This document shows, piece after piece, positions 1 through 16,000 of a stretch of 64,000 nucleotides of DNA. The stretch comes from Chrysogorgia sp. JL179-B06. Taxonomy: Eukaryota; Cnidaria; Anthozoa; Scleralcyonacea; Chrysogorgiidae. Location: positions 62,001-126,000 of the forward strand of contig JAYKKM010000198.1 of the NCBI GenBank assembly GCA_035772405.1, written 5' to 3'. The stretch's first letter is position 1, and each line of letters opens with the position of its first letter. The translations under genes and the position numbers were made by a program. The notes beneath the pieces are model-generated. The model had not been told where the DNA came from. It was given only the letters and a program-made list of their open reading frames with translations, and did not search any database.

Positions 1-3000
1 GTGATACATCCCGACCGGTGATACATTCTGACCGGTGATACATCCCGACCCACCATACATTCTGACCGGTGATACATTCTGACCGGTGATACATTCCTAC
101 CGGTGATACATTCTGACCGGTGATACATTCTGACCGGTGATACATTCTGACCGGTGATACATCCCGACCGGTGATACATTCCGACCGGTGATACATTCCG
201 ACCGGTGATACATTCCGACCGGTGATACATTCTGACCGGTGATACATCTGACCGGTGATACATTCTGACCGGTGATACATTCTGACCGGTGATACATCCC
301 GACCGGTGATACATCCCGACCGGTGATACATTCCGACCGGTGATACATTCCGACCGGTGATACATTCTGACCGGTGATACATTCTGACCGGTGATACACT
401 CTGACCGGTGATACATCCCGACCGGTGATACAGTGATACATTCTGACCGGTGATACATTCTTACCGGTGATACATTCGGACCAGTGATACATTCTGACCG
501 GTGATACATTCTGACCGGTGATACATTCTGACCAATGATACATTCTGACCGGTGATACATTCCGACCGGTGATACATTCTGACCGGTGATACATTCTGAC
601 CGGTGATACATTCTGACCGGTAATACATTCTGACCGGTGATACATTCTGACCGGTGATACATTCTGACCGGTGATACATTCCGACCGATGATACATTCTG
701 ACCGGTGATACATTCTGACCGGTGATACATTCTGACCGGTGATACATTCTGACCGGTGATACATTCTGACCGGTGATACATCCCGACCGGTGATACATTC
801 TGACCGGTGATACATCCCGACCGGTGATACATTCCGACCGGTGATACATTCCGACCGGTGATACATTCCGACCGGTGATACATTCTGACCGGTGATACAT
901 CTGACCGGTGATACATTCTGACCGGTGATACATTCTGACCGGTGATACATCCCGACCGGTGATACATCCCGACCGGTGATACATTCCGACCGGTGATACA
1001 TTCCGACCGGTGATACATTCTGACCGGTGATACATTCTGACCGGTGATACACTCTGACCGGTGATACACTCTGACCGGTGATACATCCCGACCGGTGATA
1101 CAGTGATACATTCTGACCGGTGATACATTCTTACCGGTGATACATTCGGACCAGTGATACATTCTGACCGGTGATACATTCTGACCGGTGATACATTCTG
1201 ACCAATGATACATTCTGACCGGTGATACATTCCGACCGGTGATACATTCTGACCGGTGATACATTCTGACCGGTGATACATTCTGACCGGTAATACATTC
1301 TGACCGGTGATACATTCTGACCGGTGATACATCCCGACCGGTGACACATTCCGACCGGTGATACATTCTGACCGGTGATACATTCTGACCGGTGATACAT
1401 TCTGACCGGTGATACATTCTGACCGGTGATACATTCTGTGATACATTCGGTGATACATTCTGACCGGTGATACATCCCGACCGGTGATACATCCCGACCG
1501 GTGATATACATTCTGACCGGTGATACATCCCGACCCACCATACATTCTGACCGGTGATACATTCTGACCGGTGATACATTCCTACCGGTGATACATTCTG
1601 ACCGGTGATACATTCTGACCGGTGATACATTCGGACCGGTGATACATTCGGACCGGTGATACATTCGGACGGGTGATACATTCGGACCGGTGATACATTC
1701 GGACCGGTGATACATCTGACCGGTGATACATTCTGACCGGTGATACATTCCGACCGGTGATACATTCCGACCGGTGATAACATTCTGACCGGTGATACAT
1801 TCTGACCGGTGATACATTCTGACCGGTGATACATTCTGACCAATGATACATTCTGACCGGTGATACATTCCGACCGGTGATACATTCTGACCGGTGATAC
1901 ATTCTGACCGGTGATACATTCTGACCGGTAATACATTCTGACCGGTGATACATTCTGACCGGTGATACATTCTGACCGGTGATACATCCCGACCGGTGAT
2001 ACATTCCGACCGGTGATACATTCTGACCGGTGATACATTCTGACCGGTGATACACTCTGACCGGTGATACATCCCGACCGGTGATACAGTGATACATTCT
2101 GACCGGTGATACATTCTTACCGGTGATACATTCTGACCGGTGATACATTCTTACCGGTGATACATTCGGACCAGTGATACATTCTGACCGGTGATACATT
2201 CTGACCGGTGATACATTCTGACCAATGATACATTCTGACCGGTGATACATTCCGACCGGTGATACATTCTGACCGGTGATACATTCTGACCGGTGATACA
2301 TTCTGACCGGTAATACATTCTGACCGGTGATACATTCTGACCGGTGATACATCCCGACCGGTGACACATTCCGACCGGTGATACATTCTGACCGGTGATA
2401 CATTCTGACCGGTGATACATTCTGACCGGTGATACATTCTGACCGGTGATACATTCTGTGATACATTCGGTGATACATTCTGACCGGTGATACATCCCGA
2501 CCGGTGATACATCCCGACCGGTGATACATTCTGACCGGTGATACATCCCGACCCACCATACATTCTGACCGGTGATACATTCTGACCGGTGATACATTCC
2601 TACCGGTGATACATTCTGACCGGTGATACATTCTGACCGGTGATACATTCGGACCGGTGATACATTCGGACCGGTGATACATTCGGACGGGTGATACATT
2701 CGGACCGGTGATACATTCGGACCGGTGATACATCTGACCGGTGATACATTCTGACCGGTGATACATTCCGACCGGTGATACATTCCGACCGGTGATACAT
2801 TCTGACCGGTGATACATTCTGACCGGTGATACATTCTGACCGGTGATACATTCTGACCAATGATACATTCTGACCGGTGATACATTCCGACCGGTGATAC
2901 ATTCTGACCGGTGATACATTCTGACCGGTGATACATTCTGACCGGTAATACATTCTGACCGGTGATACATTCTGACGGGTGATACATTCTGACCGGTGAT

Positions 3001-6000
3001 ACATCCCGACCGGTGATACATTCCGACCGGTGATACATTCTGACCGGTGATACATTCTGACCGGTGATACACTCTGACCGGTGATACATCCCGACCGGTG
3101 ATACAGTGATACATTCTGACCGGTGATACATTCTTACCGGTGATACATTCGGACCAGTGATACATTCTGACCGGTGATACATTCTGACCGGTGATACATT
3201 CTGACCAATGATACATTCTGACCGGTGATACATTCCGACCGGTGATACATTCTGACCGGTGATACATTCTGACCGGTGATACATTCTGACCGGTAATACA
3301 TTCTGACCGGTGATACATTCTGACCGGTGATACATCCCGACCGGTGATACATCCCGACCGGTGACACATTCCGACCGGTGATACATTCTGACCGGTGATA
3401 CATTCTGACCGGTGATACATTCTGACCGGTGATACATTCTGACCGGTGATACATTCTGTGATACATTCGGTGATACATTCTGACCGGTGATACATCCCGA
3501 CCGGTGATACATCCCGACCGGTGATACATTCTGACCGGTGATACATCCCGACCCACCATACATTCTGACCGGTGATACATTCTGACCGGTGATACATTCC
3601 TACCGGTGATACATTCTGACCGGTGATACATTCTGACCGGTGATACATTCGGACCGGTGATACATTCGGACCGGTGATACATTCGGACGGGTGATACATT
3701 CGGACCGGTGATACATTCGGACCGGTGATACATCTGACCGGTGATACATTCTGACCGGTGATACATTCCGACCGGTGATACATTCCGACCGGTGATACAT
3801 TCTGACCGGTGATACATTCTGACCGGTGATACATTCTGACCGGTGATACATTCTGACCAATGATACATTCTGACCGGTGATACATTCCGACCGGTGATAC
3901 ATTCTGACCGGTGATACATTCTGACCGGTGATACATTCTGACCGGTAATACATTCTGACCGGTGATACATTCTGACCGGTGATACATTCTGACCGGTGAT
4001 ACATCCCGACCGGTGATACATTCCGACCGGTGATACATTCTGACCGGTGATACATTCTGACCGGTGATACATTCTGACCGGTGATACATTCTGACCGGTG
4101 ATACATTCTGTGATACATTCGGTGATACATTCTGACCGGTGATACATCCCGACCGGTGATACATCCCGACCGGTGATACATTCTGACCGGTGATACATCC
4201 CGACCCACCATACATTCTGACCGGTGATACATTCTGACCGGTGATACATTCCTACCGGTGATACATTCTGACCGGTGATACATTCTGACCGGTGATACAT
4301 TCTGACCGGTGATACATCCCGACCGGTGATACATTCCGACCGGTGATACATTCCGACCGGTGATACATTCCGACCGGTGATACATTCTGACCGGTGATAC
4401 ATCTGACCGGTGATACATTCTGACCGGTGATACATTCTGACCGGTGATACATCCCGACCGGTGATACATCCCGACCGGTGATACATTCCGACCGGTGATA
4501 CATTCCGACCGGTGATACATTCTGACCGGTGATACATTCTGACCGGTGATACACTCTGACCGGTGATACATCCCGACCGGTGATACAGTGATACATTCTG
4601 ACGGTGATACATTCTTACCGGTGATACATTCGGACCAGTGATACATTCTGACCGGTGATACATTCTGACCGGTGATACATTCTGACCAATGATACATTCT
4701 GACCGGTGATACATTCCGACCGGTGATACATTCTGACCGGTGATACATTCTGACCGGTGATACATTCTGACCGGTAATACATTCTGACCGGTGATACATT
4801 CTGACCGGTGATACATTCTGACCGGTGATACATCCCGACCGGTGACACATTCCGACCGGTGATACATTCTGACCGGTGATACATTCTGACCGGTGATACA
4901 TTCTGACCGGTGATACATTCTGACCGGTGATACATTCTGTGATACATTCGGTGATACATTCTGACCGGTGATACATCCCGACCGGTGATACATCCCGACC
5001 GGTGATACATTCTGACCGGTGATACATCCCGACCCACCATACATTCTGACCGGTGATACATTCTGACCGGTGATACATTCCTACCGGTGATACATTCTGA
5101 CCGGTGATACATTCTGACCGGTGATACATTCGGACCGGTGATACATTCGGACCGGTGATACATTCGGAACTGGTGATACATTCGGACCGGTGATACATTC
5201 GGACCGGTGATACATCTGACCGGTGATAACATTCTGACCGGTGATACATTCTGACCGGTGATACATTCTGACCGGTGATACATTCTGACCGGTGATACAT
5301 TCCGACCGGTGATACATTCCGACCGATGATACATTCTGACCGGTGATACATTCTGACCGGTGATACATTCTGACCGGTGATACATTCTGACCGGTGATAC
5401 ATTCTGACCGGTGATACATCCCGACCGGTGATACATTCCGACCGGTGATACATTCTGACCGCTGATACATTCTGACCGCTGATACATTCTGACCGGTGAT
5501 ACATTCTGACCGGTGATACATTCTGACCGTTGATACATTCTCACCGGTGATACATTCTCACCGGTGATACATTCTTACCGGTGATACATTCTTACCGGTG
5601 ATACATTCGGAACGTTGATACATCCCGACCGGTGATACATTCTGACCGGTGATACATTCTGACCGGTGATACATTCTGACCGGTGATACATTCTGACCGG
5701 TGATACATTCTGACCGGTGATACATTCTGACCGGTGATACACTCTGACCGGTGATACATCCCGACCGGTGATACAGTGATACATTCTGACCGGTGATACA
5801 TTCTTACCGGTGATACATTCTGACCGGTGATATATTCTGACCGGTGATACATTCTGACCGGTGATACATTCTGACCGGTGATACATTCTGACCGGTGATA
5901 CATTCTGACCGGTGATACATTCTGACCGGTGATACATTCCGACCGGTGATACATTCCGACCGGTGATACATTCCGACCGGTGATACATTCCGACCGGTGA

Positions 6001-7080
6001 TACATTCTGACCGGTGATACATCCCGACCGGTGATACATCCCGACCGGTGATACATTCTGACCGGTGATACATCCCGACCCACCATACATTCTGACCGGT
6101 GATACATTCTGACCGGTGATACATTCCTACCGGTGATACATTCTGACCGGTGATACATTCTGACCGGTGATACATTCTGACCGGTGATACATCCCGACCG
6201 GTGATACATTCCGACCGGTGATACATTCCGACCGGTGATACATTCCGACCGGTGATACATTCTGACCGGTGATACATCTGACCGGTGATACATTCTGACC
6301 GGTGATACATTCTGACCGGTGATACATCCCGACCGGTGATACATCCCGACCGGTGATACATTCCGACCGGTGATACATTCCGACCGGTGATACATTCTGA
6401 CCGGTGATACACTCTGACCGGTGATACATCCCGACCGGTGATACAGTGATACATTCTGACCGGTGATACATTCTTACCGGTGATACATTCGGGACCAGTG
6501 ATACATTCTGACCGGGTGATATATTCTGACCGGTGATACATTCTGACCAATGATACATTCTGACCGGTGATACATTCCGACCGGTGATACATTCTGACCG
6601 GTGATACATTCTGACCGGTGATACATTCTGACCGGTAATACATTCTGACCGGTGATACATTCTGACCGGTGATACATTCTGACCGGTGATACATCCCGAC
6701 CGGTGACACATTCCGACCGGTGATTCATTCTGACCGGTGATACATTCTGACCGGTGATACATTCTGACCGGTGATACATTCTGTGATACATTCGGTGATA
6801 CATTCTGACCGGTGATACATCCCGACCGGTGATACATCCCGACCGGTGATACATTCTGACCGGTGATACATCCCGACCCACCATACATTCTGACCGGTGA
6901 TACATTCTGACCGGTGATACATTCCTACCGGTGATACATTCTGACCGGTGATACATTCTGACCGGTGATACATTCGGACCGGTGATACATTCGGACCGGT
7001 GATACATTCGGACCGGTGATACATTCGGACTGGTGATACATTCGGACCGGTGATACATTCGGACCGGTGATACATTCTCA
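1..7080. repeat. Satellite domain A (higher-order variant block)
   Basis: This part of the array is marked by the variant CTGACCAATGATAC (near 530, 1200, 1840, 2220, 2860, 3205, 3860, 4685, 6547) and by the fusion unit GTGATACAGTGATACA (near 425, 1097, 2083, 3099, 4583, 5773, 6440). Neighbouring occurrences are often about 1.0 kb apart, so blocks of about 60 units seem to have been copied as a whole. The domain B marker is absent here. The boundary is approximate. Confidence 0.65.
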
Positions 7081-10000
7081 CCGGTGATACATTCTTACCG
7101 GTGATACATTCTTACCGGTGATACATTCGGAACGTTGATACATTCTGACCGGTGATACATTCTGACCGGTGATACATTCTGACCGGTGATACATTCTGAC
7201 CGGTGATACATTCTGACCGGTGATACATTCTGACCGGTGATACATTCCGACCGGTGATACATTCCGACCGGTGATACATTCCGACCGGTGATACATTCTG
7301 ACCGGTGATACATTCTGACCGGTGATACATCCCGACCGGTGATACATCCCGACCGGTGATACATTCTGACCGGTGATACATTCGGACCGGTGATACATTC
7401 TGACCGAGTGACCGGTGATATATTCTGACCGGTGATACATTCTGACCGGTGATACATTCTGACCGGTGATACATTCTGACCGGTGATACATTCTGACCGG
7501 TGATACATTTCCGACCGGTGATACATTCCGACCGGTGATACATTCTGACCGGTGATACATTCCGACCGGTGATACATTCCGACCGGTGATACATTCTGAC
7601 CGGTGATACATTCTGACCGGTAATACATTCTGACCGGTGATACATTCTGACCGGTGATACATTCTGGACCGGTGATACATCCCGACCGGTGATACATTCT
7701 GACCGGTGATACATTCTGACCGGTGATACATTCCTACCGGTGATACATTCCTACCGGTGATACATTCTGACCGGTGATACATTCTGACCGGTGATACATT
7801 CTGACCGGTGATACATTCTGACCGGTGATACATCCCGACCGGTGATACATCCCGACCGGTGATACATTCTGACCGGTGATACATTCTGACCGGTGATACA
7901 TTCGCACCGGTGATACATTCTGACCGAGTGACCGGTGATATATTCTGACCGGTGATACATTCTGACCGGTGATACATTCTGACCGGTGATACATTCTGAC
8001 CGGTGATACATTCTGACCGGTGATACATTCCGACCGGTGATACATTCCGACCGGTGATACATTCTGACCGGTGATACATTCCGACCGGTGATACATTCTG
8101 ACCGGTGATACATTCTGACCGGTGATACATTCTGACCGGTGATACATTCTGACCGGTAATACATTCTGACCGGTGATACATTCTGACCGGTGATACATCC
8201 CGACCGGTGATACATTCTGACCGGTGATACATTCTGACCGGTGATACATTCCTACCGGTGATACATTCCTACCGGTGATACATTCCGACCGGTGATACAT
8301 TCTGACCGGTGATACATTCTGACCGGTGATACATTCTGACCGGTGATACATTCTGACCGGTAATACATTCTGACCGGTGATACATTCTGACCGGTGATAC
8401 ATTCTGACCGGTGATACATCCCGACCGGTGATACATTCTGACCGGTGATACATTCTGACCGGTGATACATTCCTACCGGTGATACATTCCTACCGGTGAT
8501 ACATTCTGACCGGTGATACATTCTGACCGGTGATACATTCTGACCGGTGATACATTCTGACCGGTGATACATCCCGACCGGTGATACATCCCGACCGGTG
8601 ATACATTCTGACCGGTGATACATTCTGACCGGTGATACATTCGGACCGGTGATACATTCTGACCGAGTGACCGGTGATATATTCTGACCGGTGATACATT
8701 CTGACCGGTGATACATTCTGACCGGTGATACATTCTGACCGGTGATACATTCTGACCGGTGATACATTCCGACCGGTGATACATTCCGACCGGTGATACA
8801 TTCTGACCGGTGATACATTCCGACCGGTGATACATTCTGACCGGTGATACATTCTGACCGGTGATACATTCTGACCGGTGATACATTCTGACCGGTTATA
8901 CATTCTGACCGGTGATACATTCTGACCGGTGATACATTCTGACCGGTGATACATCCCGACCGGTGATACATTCTGACCGGTGATACATTCTGACCGGTAA
9001 TACATTCTGACCGGTGATACATTCTGACCGGTGATACATTCTGACCGGTGATACATTCTGACCGGTGATACATTCTGACCGGTGATACATTCTGTGATAC
9101 ATTCGGTGATACATTCTGACCGGTGATACATCCCGACCGGTGATACATCCCGACCGGTGATACATTCTGACCGGTGATACATCCCGACCCACCATACATT
9201 CTGACCGGTGATACATTCTGACCGGTGATACATTCCTACCGGTGATACATTCTGACCGGTGATACATTCTGACCGGTGATACATTCTGACCGGTGATACA
9301 TTCTGACCGGTGATACATTCTGACCGGTGATACATTCTGACCGGTGATACATTCTGTGATACATTCGGTGATACATCCCGACCGGTGATACATCCCGACC
9401 GGTGATACATTCTGACCGGTGATACATCCCGACCGGTGATACATTCTGACCGGTGATACATTCCTACCGGTGATACATTCTGACCGGTGATACATTCTGA
9501 CCGGTGATACATTCTGACCGGTGATACATTCTGACCGGTGATACATTCCGACCGGTGATACATTCGGACCGGTGATACATTCTGACCGGTGATACATTCT
9601 GACCGGTGATACATTCGGACCGGTGATACATTCGGACCGGTGATACATTCGGACCGGTGATACATTCGGACTGGTGATACATTCGGGACCGGTGATACAT
9701 TCGGACCGGTGATACATTCTCACCGGTGATACATTCTTACCGGTGATACATTCTTTACCGGTGATACATTCGGAACGTTGATACATCCCGACCGGTGATA
9801 CATTCTGACCGGTGATTCATTCTGACCGGTGATACATTCTGACCGGTGATACATTCTGACCGGTGATACATTCTGACCGGTGATACACTCTGACCGGTGA
9901 TACATCCCGACCGGTGATACAGTGATACATTCTGACCGGTGATACATTCTTACCGGTGATACATTCTGACCGGTGATACATTCTGACCGGTGATACATTC

Positions 10001-13000
10001 TGACCGGTGATACATTCTGACCGGTGATACATTCTGACCGGTGATACATTCTGACCGGTGATACATTCGGACCGGTGATACATTCCGACCGGTGATACAT
10101 TCCGACCGGTGATACATTCCGACCGGTGATACATTCTGACCGGTGATACATTCTGACCGGTGATACATCCCGACCGGTGATACATCCCGACCGGTGATAC
10201 ATTCTGACCGGTGATACATTCGGACCGGTGATACATTCTGACCGAGTGACCGGTGATATATTCTGACCGGTGATACATTCTGACCGGTGATACATTCTGA
10301 CCGGTGATACATTCTGACCGGTGATACATTCTGACCGGTGATACATTCCGACCGGTGATACATTCCGACCGGTGATACATTCTGACCGGTGATACATTCC
10401 GACCGGTGATACATTCCGACCGGTGATACATTCTGACCGGTGATACATTCTGACCGGTAATACATTCTGACCGGTGATACATTCTGACCGGTGATACATT
10501 CTGACCGGTGATACATCCCGACCGGTGACACATTCTGACCGGTGATACATTCTGACCGGTGATACATTCCTACCGGTGATACATTCCTACCGGTGATACA
10601 TTCTGACCGGTGATACATTCTGACCGGTGATACATTCTGACCGGTGATACATTCTGACCGGTGATACATCCCGACCGGTGATACATTCTGACCGGTGATA
10701 CATTCTGACCGGTGATACATTCGGACCGGTGATACATTCTGACCGAGTGACCGGTGATATATTCTGACCGGTGATACATTCTGACCGGTGATACATTCTG
10801 ACCGGTGATACATTCTGACCGGTGATACATTCTGACCGGTGATACATTCCGACCGGTGATACATTCCGACCGGTGATACATTCTGACCGGTGATACATTC
10901 TGACCGGTGATACATTCGGACCGGTGATACATTCTGACCGAGTGACCGGTGATATATTCTGACCGGTGATACATTCTGACCGGTGATACATTCTGACCGG
11001 TGATACATTCTGACCGGTGATACATTCTGACCGGTGATACATTCCGACCGGTGATACATTCCGACCGGTGATACATTCTGACCGGTGATACATTCCGACC
11101 GGTGATACATTCTGACCGGTGATACATTCTGACCGGTAATACATTCTGACCGGTGATACATTCTGACCGGTGATACATTCTGACCGGTGATACATCCCGA
11201 CCGGTGATACATTCTGACCGGTGATACATTCTGACCGGTGATACATTCCTACCGGTGATACATTCCTACCGGTGATACATTCCGACCGGTGATACATTCT
11301 GACCGGTGATACATTCTGACCGGTGATACATTCTGACCGGTAATACATTCTGACCGGTGATACATTCTGACCGGTGATACATTCTGACCGGTGATACATC
11401 CCGACCGGTGATACATTCTGACCGGTGATACATTCTGACCGGTGATACATTCCTACCGGTGATACATTCCTACCGGTGATACATTCTGACCGGTGATACA
11501 TTCTGACCGGTGATACATTCTGACCGGTGATACATTCTGACCGGTGATACATTCTGACCGGTGATACATCCCGACCGGGTGATAACATCCCGACCGGTGA
11601 TACATTCTGACCGGTGATACATTCTGACCGGTGATACATTCGGACCGGTGATACATTCTGACCGAGTGACCGGTGATATATTCTGACCGGTGATACATTC
11701 TGACCGGTGATACATTCTGACCGGTGATACATTCTGACCGGTGATTACATTCTGACCGGTGATACATTCCGACCGGTGATACATTCCGACCGGTGATACA
11801 TTCTGACCGGTGATACATTCCGACCGGTGATACATTCTGACCGGTGATACATTCTGACCGGTGATACATGCTGACCGGTGATACATTCTGACCGGTAATA
11901 CATTCTGACCGGTGATACATTCTGACCGGTGATACATTCTGACCGGTGATACATCCCGACCGGTGATACATTCTGACCGGTGATACATTCTGACCGGTAA
12001 TACATTCTGACCGGTGATACATTCTGACCGGTGATACATTCTGACCGGTGATACATTCTGACCGGTGATACATTCTGACCGGTGATACATTCTGTGATAC
12101 ATTCGGTGATACATTCTGACCGGTGATACATCCCGACCGGTGATACATCCCGACCGGTGATACATTCTGACCGGTGATACATCCCGACCCACCATACATT
12201 CTGACCGGTGATACATTCTGACCGGTGATACATTCCTACCGGTGATACATTCTGACCGGTGATACATTCTGACCGGTGATACATTCTGACCGGTGATACA
12301 TTCTGACCGGTGATACATTCTGACCGGTGATACATTCTGACCGGTGATACATTCTGTGATACATTCGGTGATACATCCCGACCGGTGATACATCCCGACC
12401 GGTGATACATTCCGACCGGTGATACATTCCGACCGGTGATACATTCCGACCGGTGATACATTCTGACCGGTGATACATCTGACCGGTGATACATTCTGAC
12501 CGGTGATACATTCTGACCGGTGATACATCCCGACCGGTGATACATCCCGACCGGTGATACATTCCGACCGGTGATACATTCCGACCGGTGATACATTCTG
12601 ACCGGTGATACACTCTGACCGGTGATACATCCCGACCGGTGATACAGTGATACATTCTGACCGGTGATACATTCTTACCGGTGATACATTCGGACCAGTG
12701 ATACATTCTGACCGGTGATACATTCTGACCGGTGATACATTCTGACCAATGATACATTCTGACCGGTGATACATTCCGACCGGTGATACATTCTGACCGG
12801 TGATACATTCTGACCGGTGATACATTCTGACCGGTAATACATTCTGACCGGTGATACATTCTGACCGGTGATACATTCTGACCGGTGATACATCCCGACC
12901 GGTGACACATTCCGACCGGTGATTCATTCTGACCGGTGATACATTCTGACCGGTGATACATTCTGACCGGTGATACATTCTGTGATACATTCGGTGATAC

Positions 13001-16000
13001 ATTCTGACCGGTGATACATCCCGACCGGTGATACATCCGACCGGTGATACATTCTGACCGGTGATACATCCCGACCCACCATACATTCTGACCGGTGATA
13101 CATTCTGACCGGTGATACATTCCTACCGGTGATACATTCTGACCGGTGATACATTCTGACCGGTGATACATTCGGACCGGTGATACATTCGGACCGGTGA
13201 TACATTCGGACCGGTGATACATTCGGACTGGTGATACATTCGGACCGGTGATACATTCGGACCGGTGATACATTCTCACCGGTGATACATTCTTACCGGT
13301 GATACATTCTTACCGGTGATACATTCGGAACGTTGATACATCCCGACCGGTGATACATTCTGACCGGTGATACATTCTGACCGGTGATACATTCTGACTG
13401 GTGATACATCCCGACCGGTGATACAGTGATACATTCTGGACCGGTGATACATTCTTACCGGTGATACATTCTGACCGGTGATACATTCTGACCGGTGATA
13501 CATTCTGACCGGTGATACATTCTGACCGGTGATACATTCTGACCGGTGATACATTCTGACCGGTGATACATTCTGACCGGTGATACATTCCGACCGGTGA
13601 TACATTCCGACCGGTGATACATTCCGACCGGTGATACATTCTGACCGGTGATACATTCTGACCGGTGATACATCCCGACCGGTGATACATCCCGACCGGT
13701 GATACATTCTGACCGGTGATACATTCGGACCGGTGATACATTCTGACCGAGTGACCGGTGATATATTCTGACCGGTGATACATTCTGACCGGTGATACAT
13801 TCTGACCGGTGATACATTCTGACCGGTGATACATTCTGACCGGTGATACATTCCGACCGGTGATACATTCCGACCGGTGATACATTCTGACCGGTGATAC
13901 ATTCCGACCGGTGATACATTCCGACCGGTGATACATTCTGACCGGTGATACATTCTGACCGGTAATACATTCTGACCGGTGATACATTCTGACCGGTGAT
14001 ACATTCTGACCGGTGATACATCCCGACCGGTGATACATTCTGACCGGTGATACATTCTGACCGGTGATACATTCCTACCGGTGATACATTCCTACCGGTG
14101 ATACATTCTGACCGGTGATACATTCTGACCGGTGATACATTCTGACCGGTGATACATTCTGACCGGTGATACATCCCGACCGGTGATACATCCCGACCGG
14201 TGATACATTCTGACCGGTGATACATTCTGACCGGTGATACATTCGGACCGGTGATACATTCTGACCGAGTGACCGGTGATATATTCTGACCGGTGATACA
14301 TTCTGACCGGTGATACATTCTGACCGGTGATACATTCTGACCGGTGATACATTCTGACCGGTGATACATTCCGACCGGTGATACATTCAGACCGGTGATA
14401 CATTCTGACCGGTGATACATTCCGACCGGTGATACATTCTGACCGGTGATACATTCTGACCGGTGATACATTCTGACCGGTGATACATTCTGACCGGTAA
14501 TACATTCTGACCGGTGATACATTCTGACCGGTGATACATCCCGACCGGTGATACATTCTGACCGGTGATACATTCTGACCGGTGATACATTCCTACCGGT
14601 GATACATTCCGACCGGTGATACATTCTGACCGGTGATACATTCTGACCGGTGATACATTCTGACCGGTGATACATTCTGACCGGTAATACATTCTGACCG
14701 GTGATACATTCTGACCGGTGATACATTCTGACCGGTGATACATCCCGACCGGTGATACATTCTGACCGGTGATACATTCTGACCGGTGATACATTCCTAC
14801 CGGTGATACATTCCTACCGGTGATACATTCCTACCGGTGATACATTCCTACCGGTGATACATTCCGACCGGTGATACATTCTGACCGGTGATACATTCTG
14901 ACCGGTGATACATTCTGACCGGTGATACATTCTGACCGGTAATACATTCTGACCGGTGATACATTCTGACCGGTGATACATTCTGACCGGTGATACATCC
15001 CGACCGGTGATACATTCTGACCGGTGATACATTCTGACCGGTGATACATTCTGACCGGTGATACATTCTGACCGGTGATACATTCTGACCGGTGATACAT
15101 TCTGACCGGTGATACATTCTGACCGGTGATACATTCTGACCGGTGATACATCCGACCGGTGATACATCTGACCGGTGATACATTCTGACCGGTGATACAT
15201 TCTGACCGGTGATACATTCTGACCGGTGATACATTCGGACCGGTGATACATTCTGACCGAGTGACCGGTGATACATTCTGACCGGTGATACATTCTGACC
15301 GGTAATACATTCTGACCGGTGATACATTCTGACCGGTGATACATTCTGACCGGTAATACATTCTGACCGGTGATACATTCTGACCGGTGATACATTCTGA
15401 CCGGTGATACATTCTGACCGGTGATACATTCTGACCGGTGATACATTCTGTGATACATTCGGTGATTACATTCTGACCGGTGATACATCCCGACCGGTGA
15501 TACATCCCGACCGGTGATACATTCTGACCGGTGATACATCCCGACCCACCATACATTCTGACCGGTGATACATTCTGACCGGTGATACATTCCTACCGGT
15601 GATACATTCTGACCGGTGATACATTCTGACCGGTGATACATTCTGACAGGTGATACATTCTGACCGGTGATACATTCTGACCGGTGATACATTCTGACCG
15701 GTGATACATTCTGTGATACATTCGGTGATACATCCCGACCGGTGATACATCCCGACCGGTGATACATTCTGACCGGTGATACATCCCGACCCACCATACA
15801 TTCTGACCGGTGATACATTCTGACCGGTGATACATTCCTACCGGTGATACATTCTGACCGGTGATACATTCTGACCGGTGATACATTCTGACCGGTGATA
15901 CATTCTGACCGGTGATACATTCCGACCGGTGATACATTCGGACCGGTGATACATTCTGACCGGTGATACATTCTGACCGGTGATACATTCGGACCGGTGA

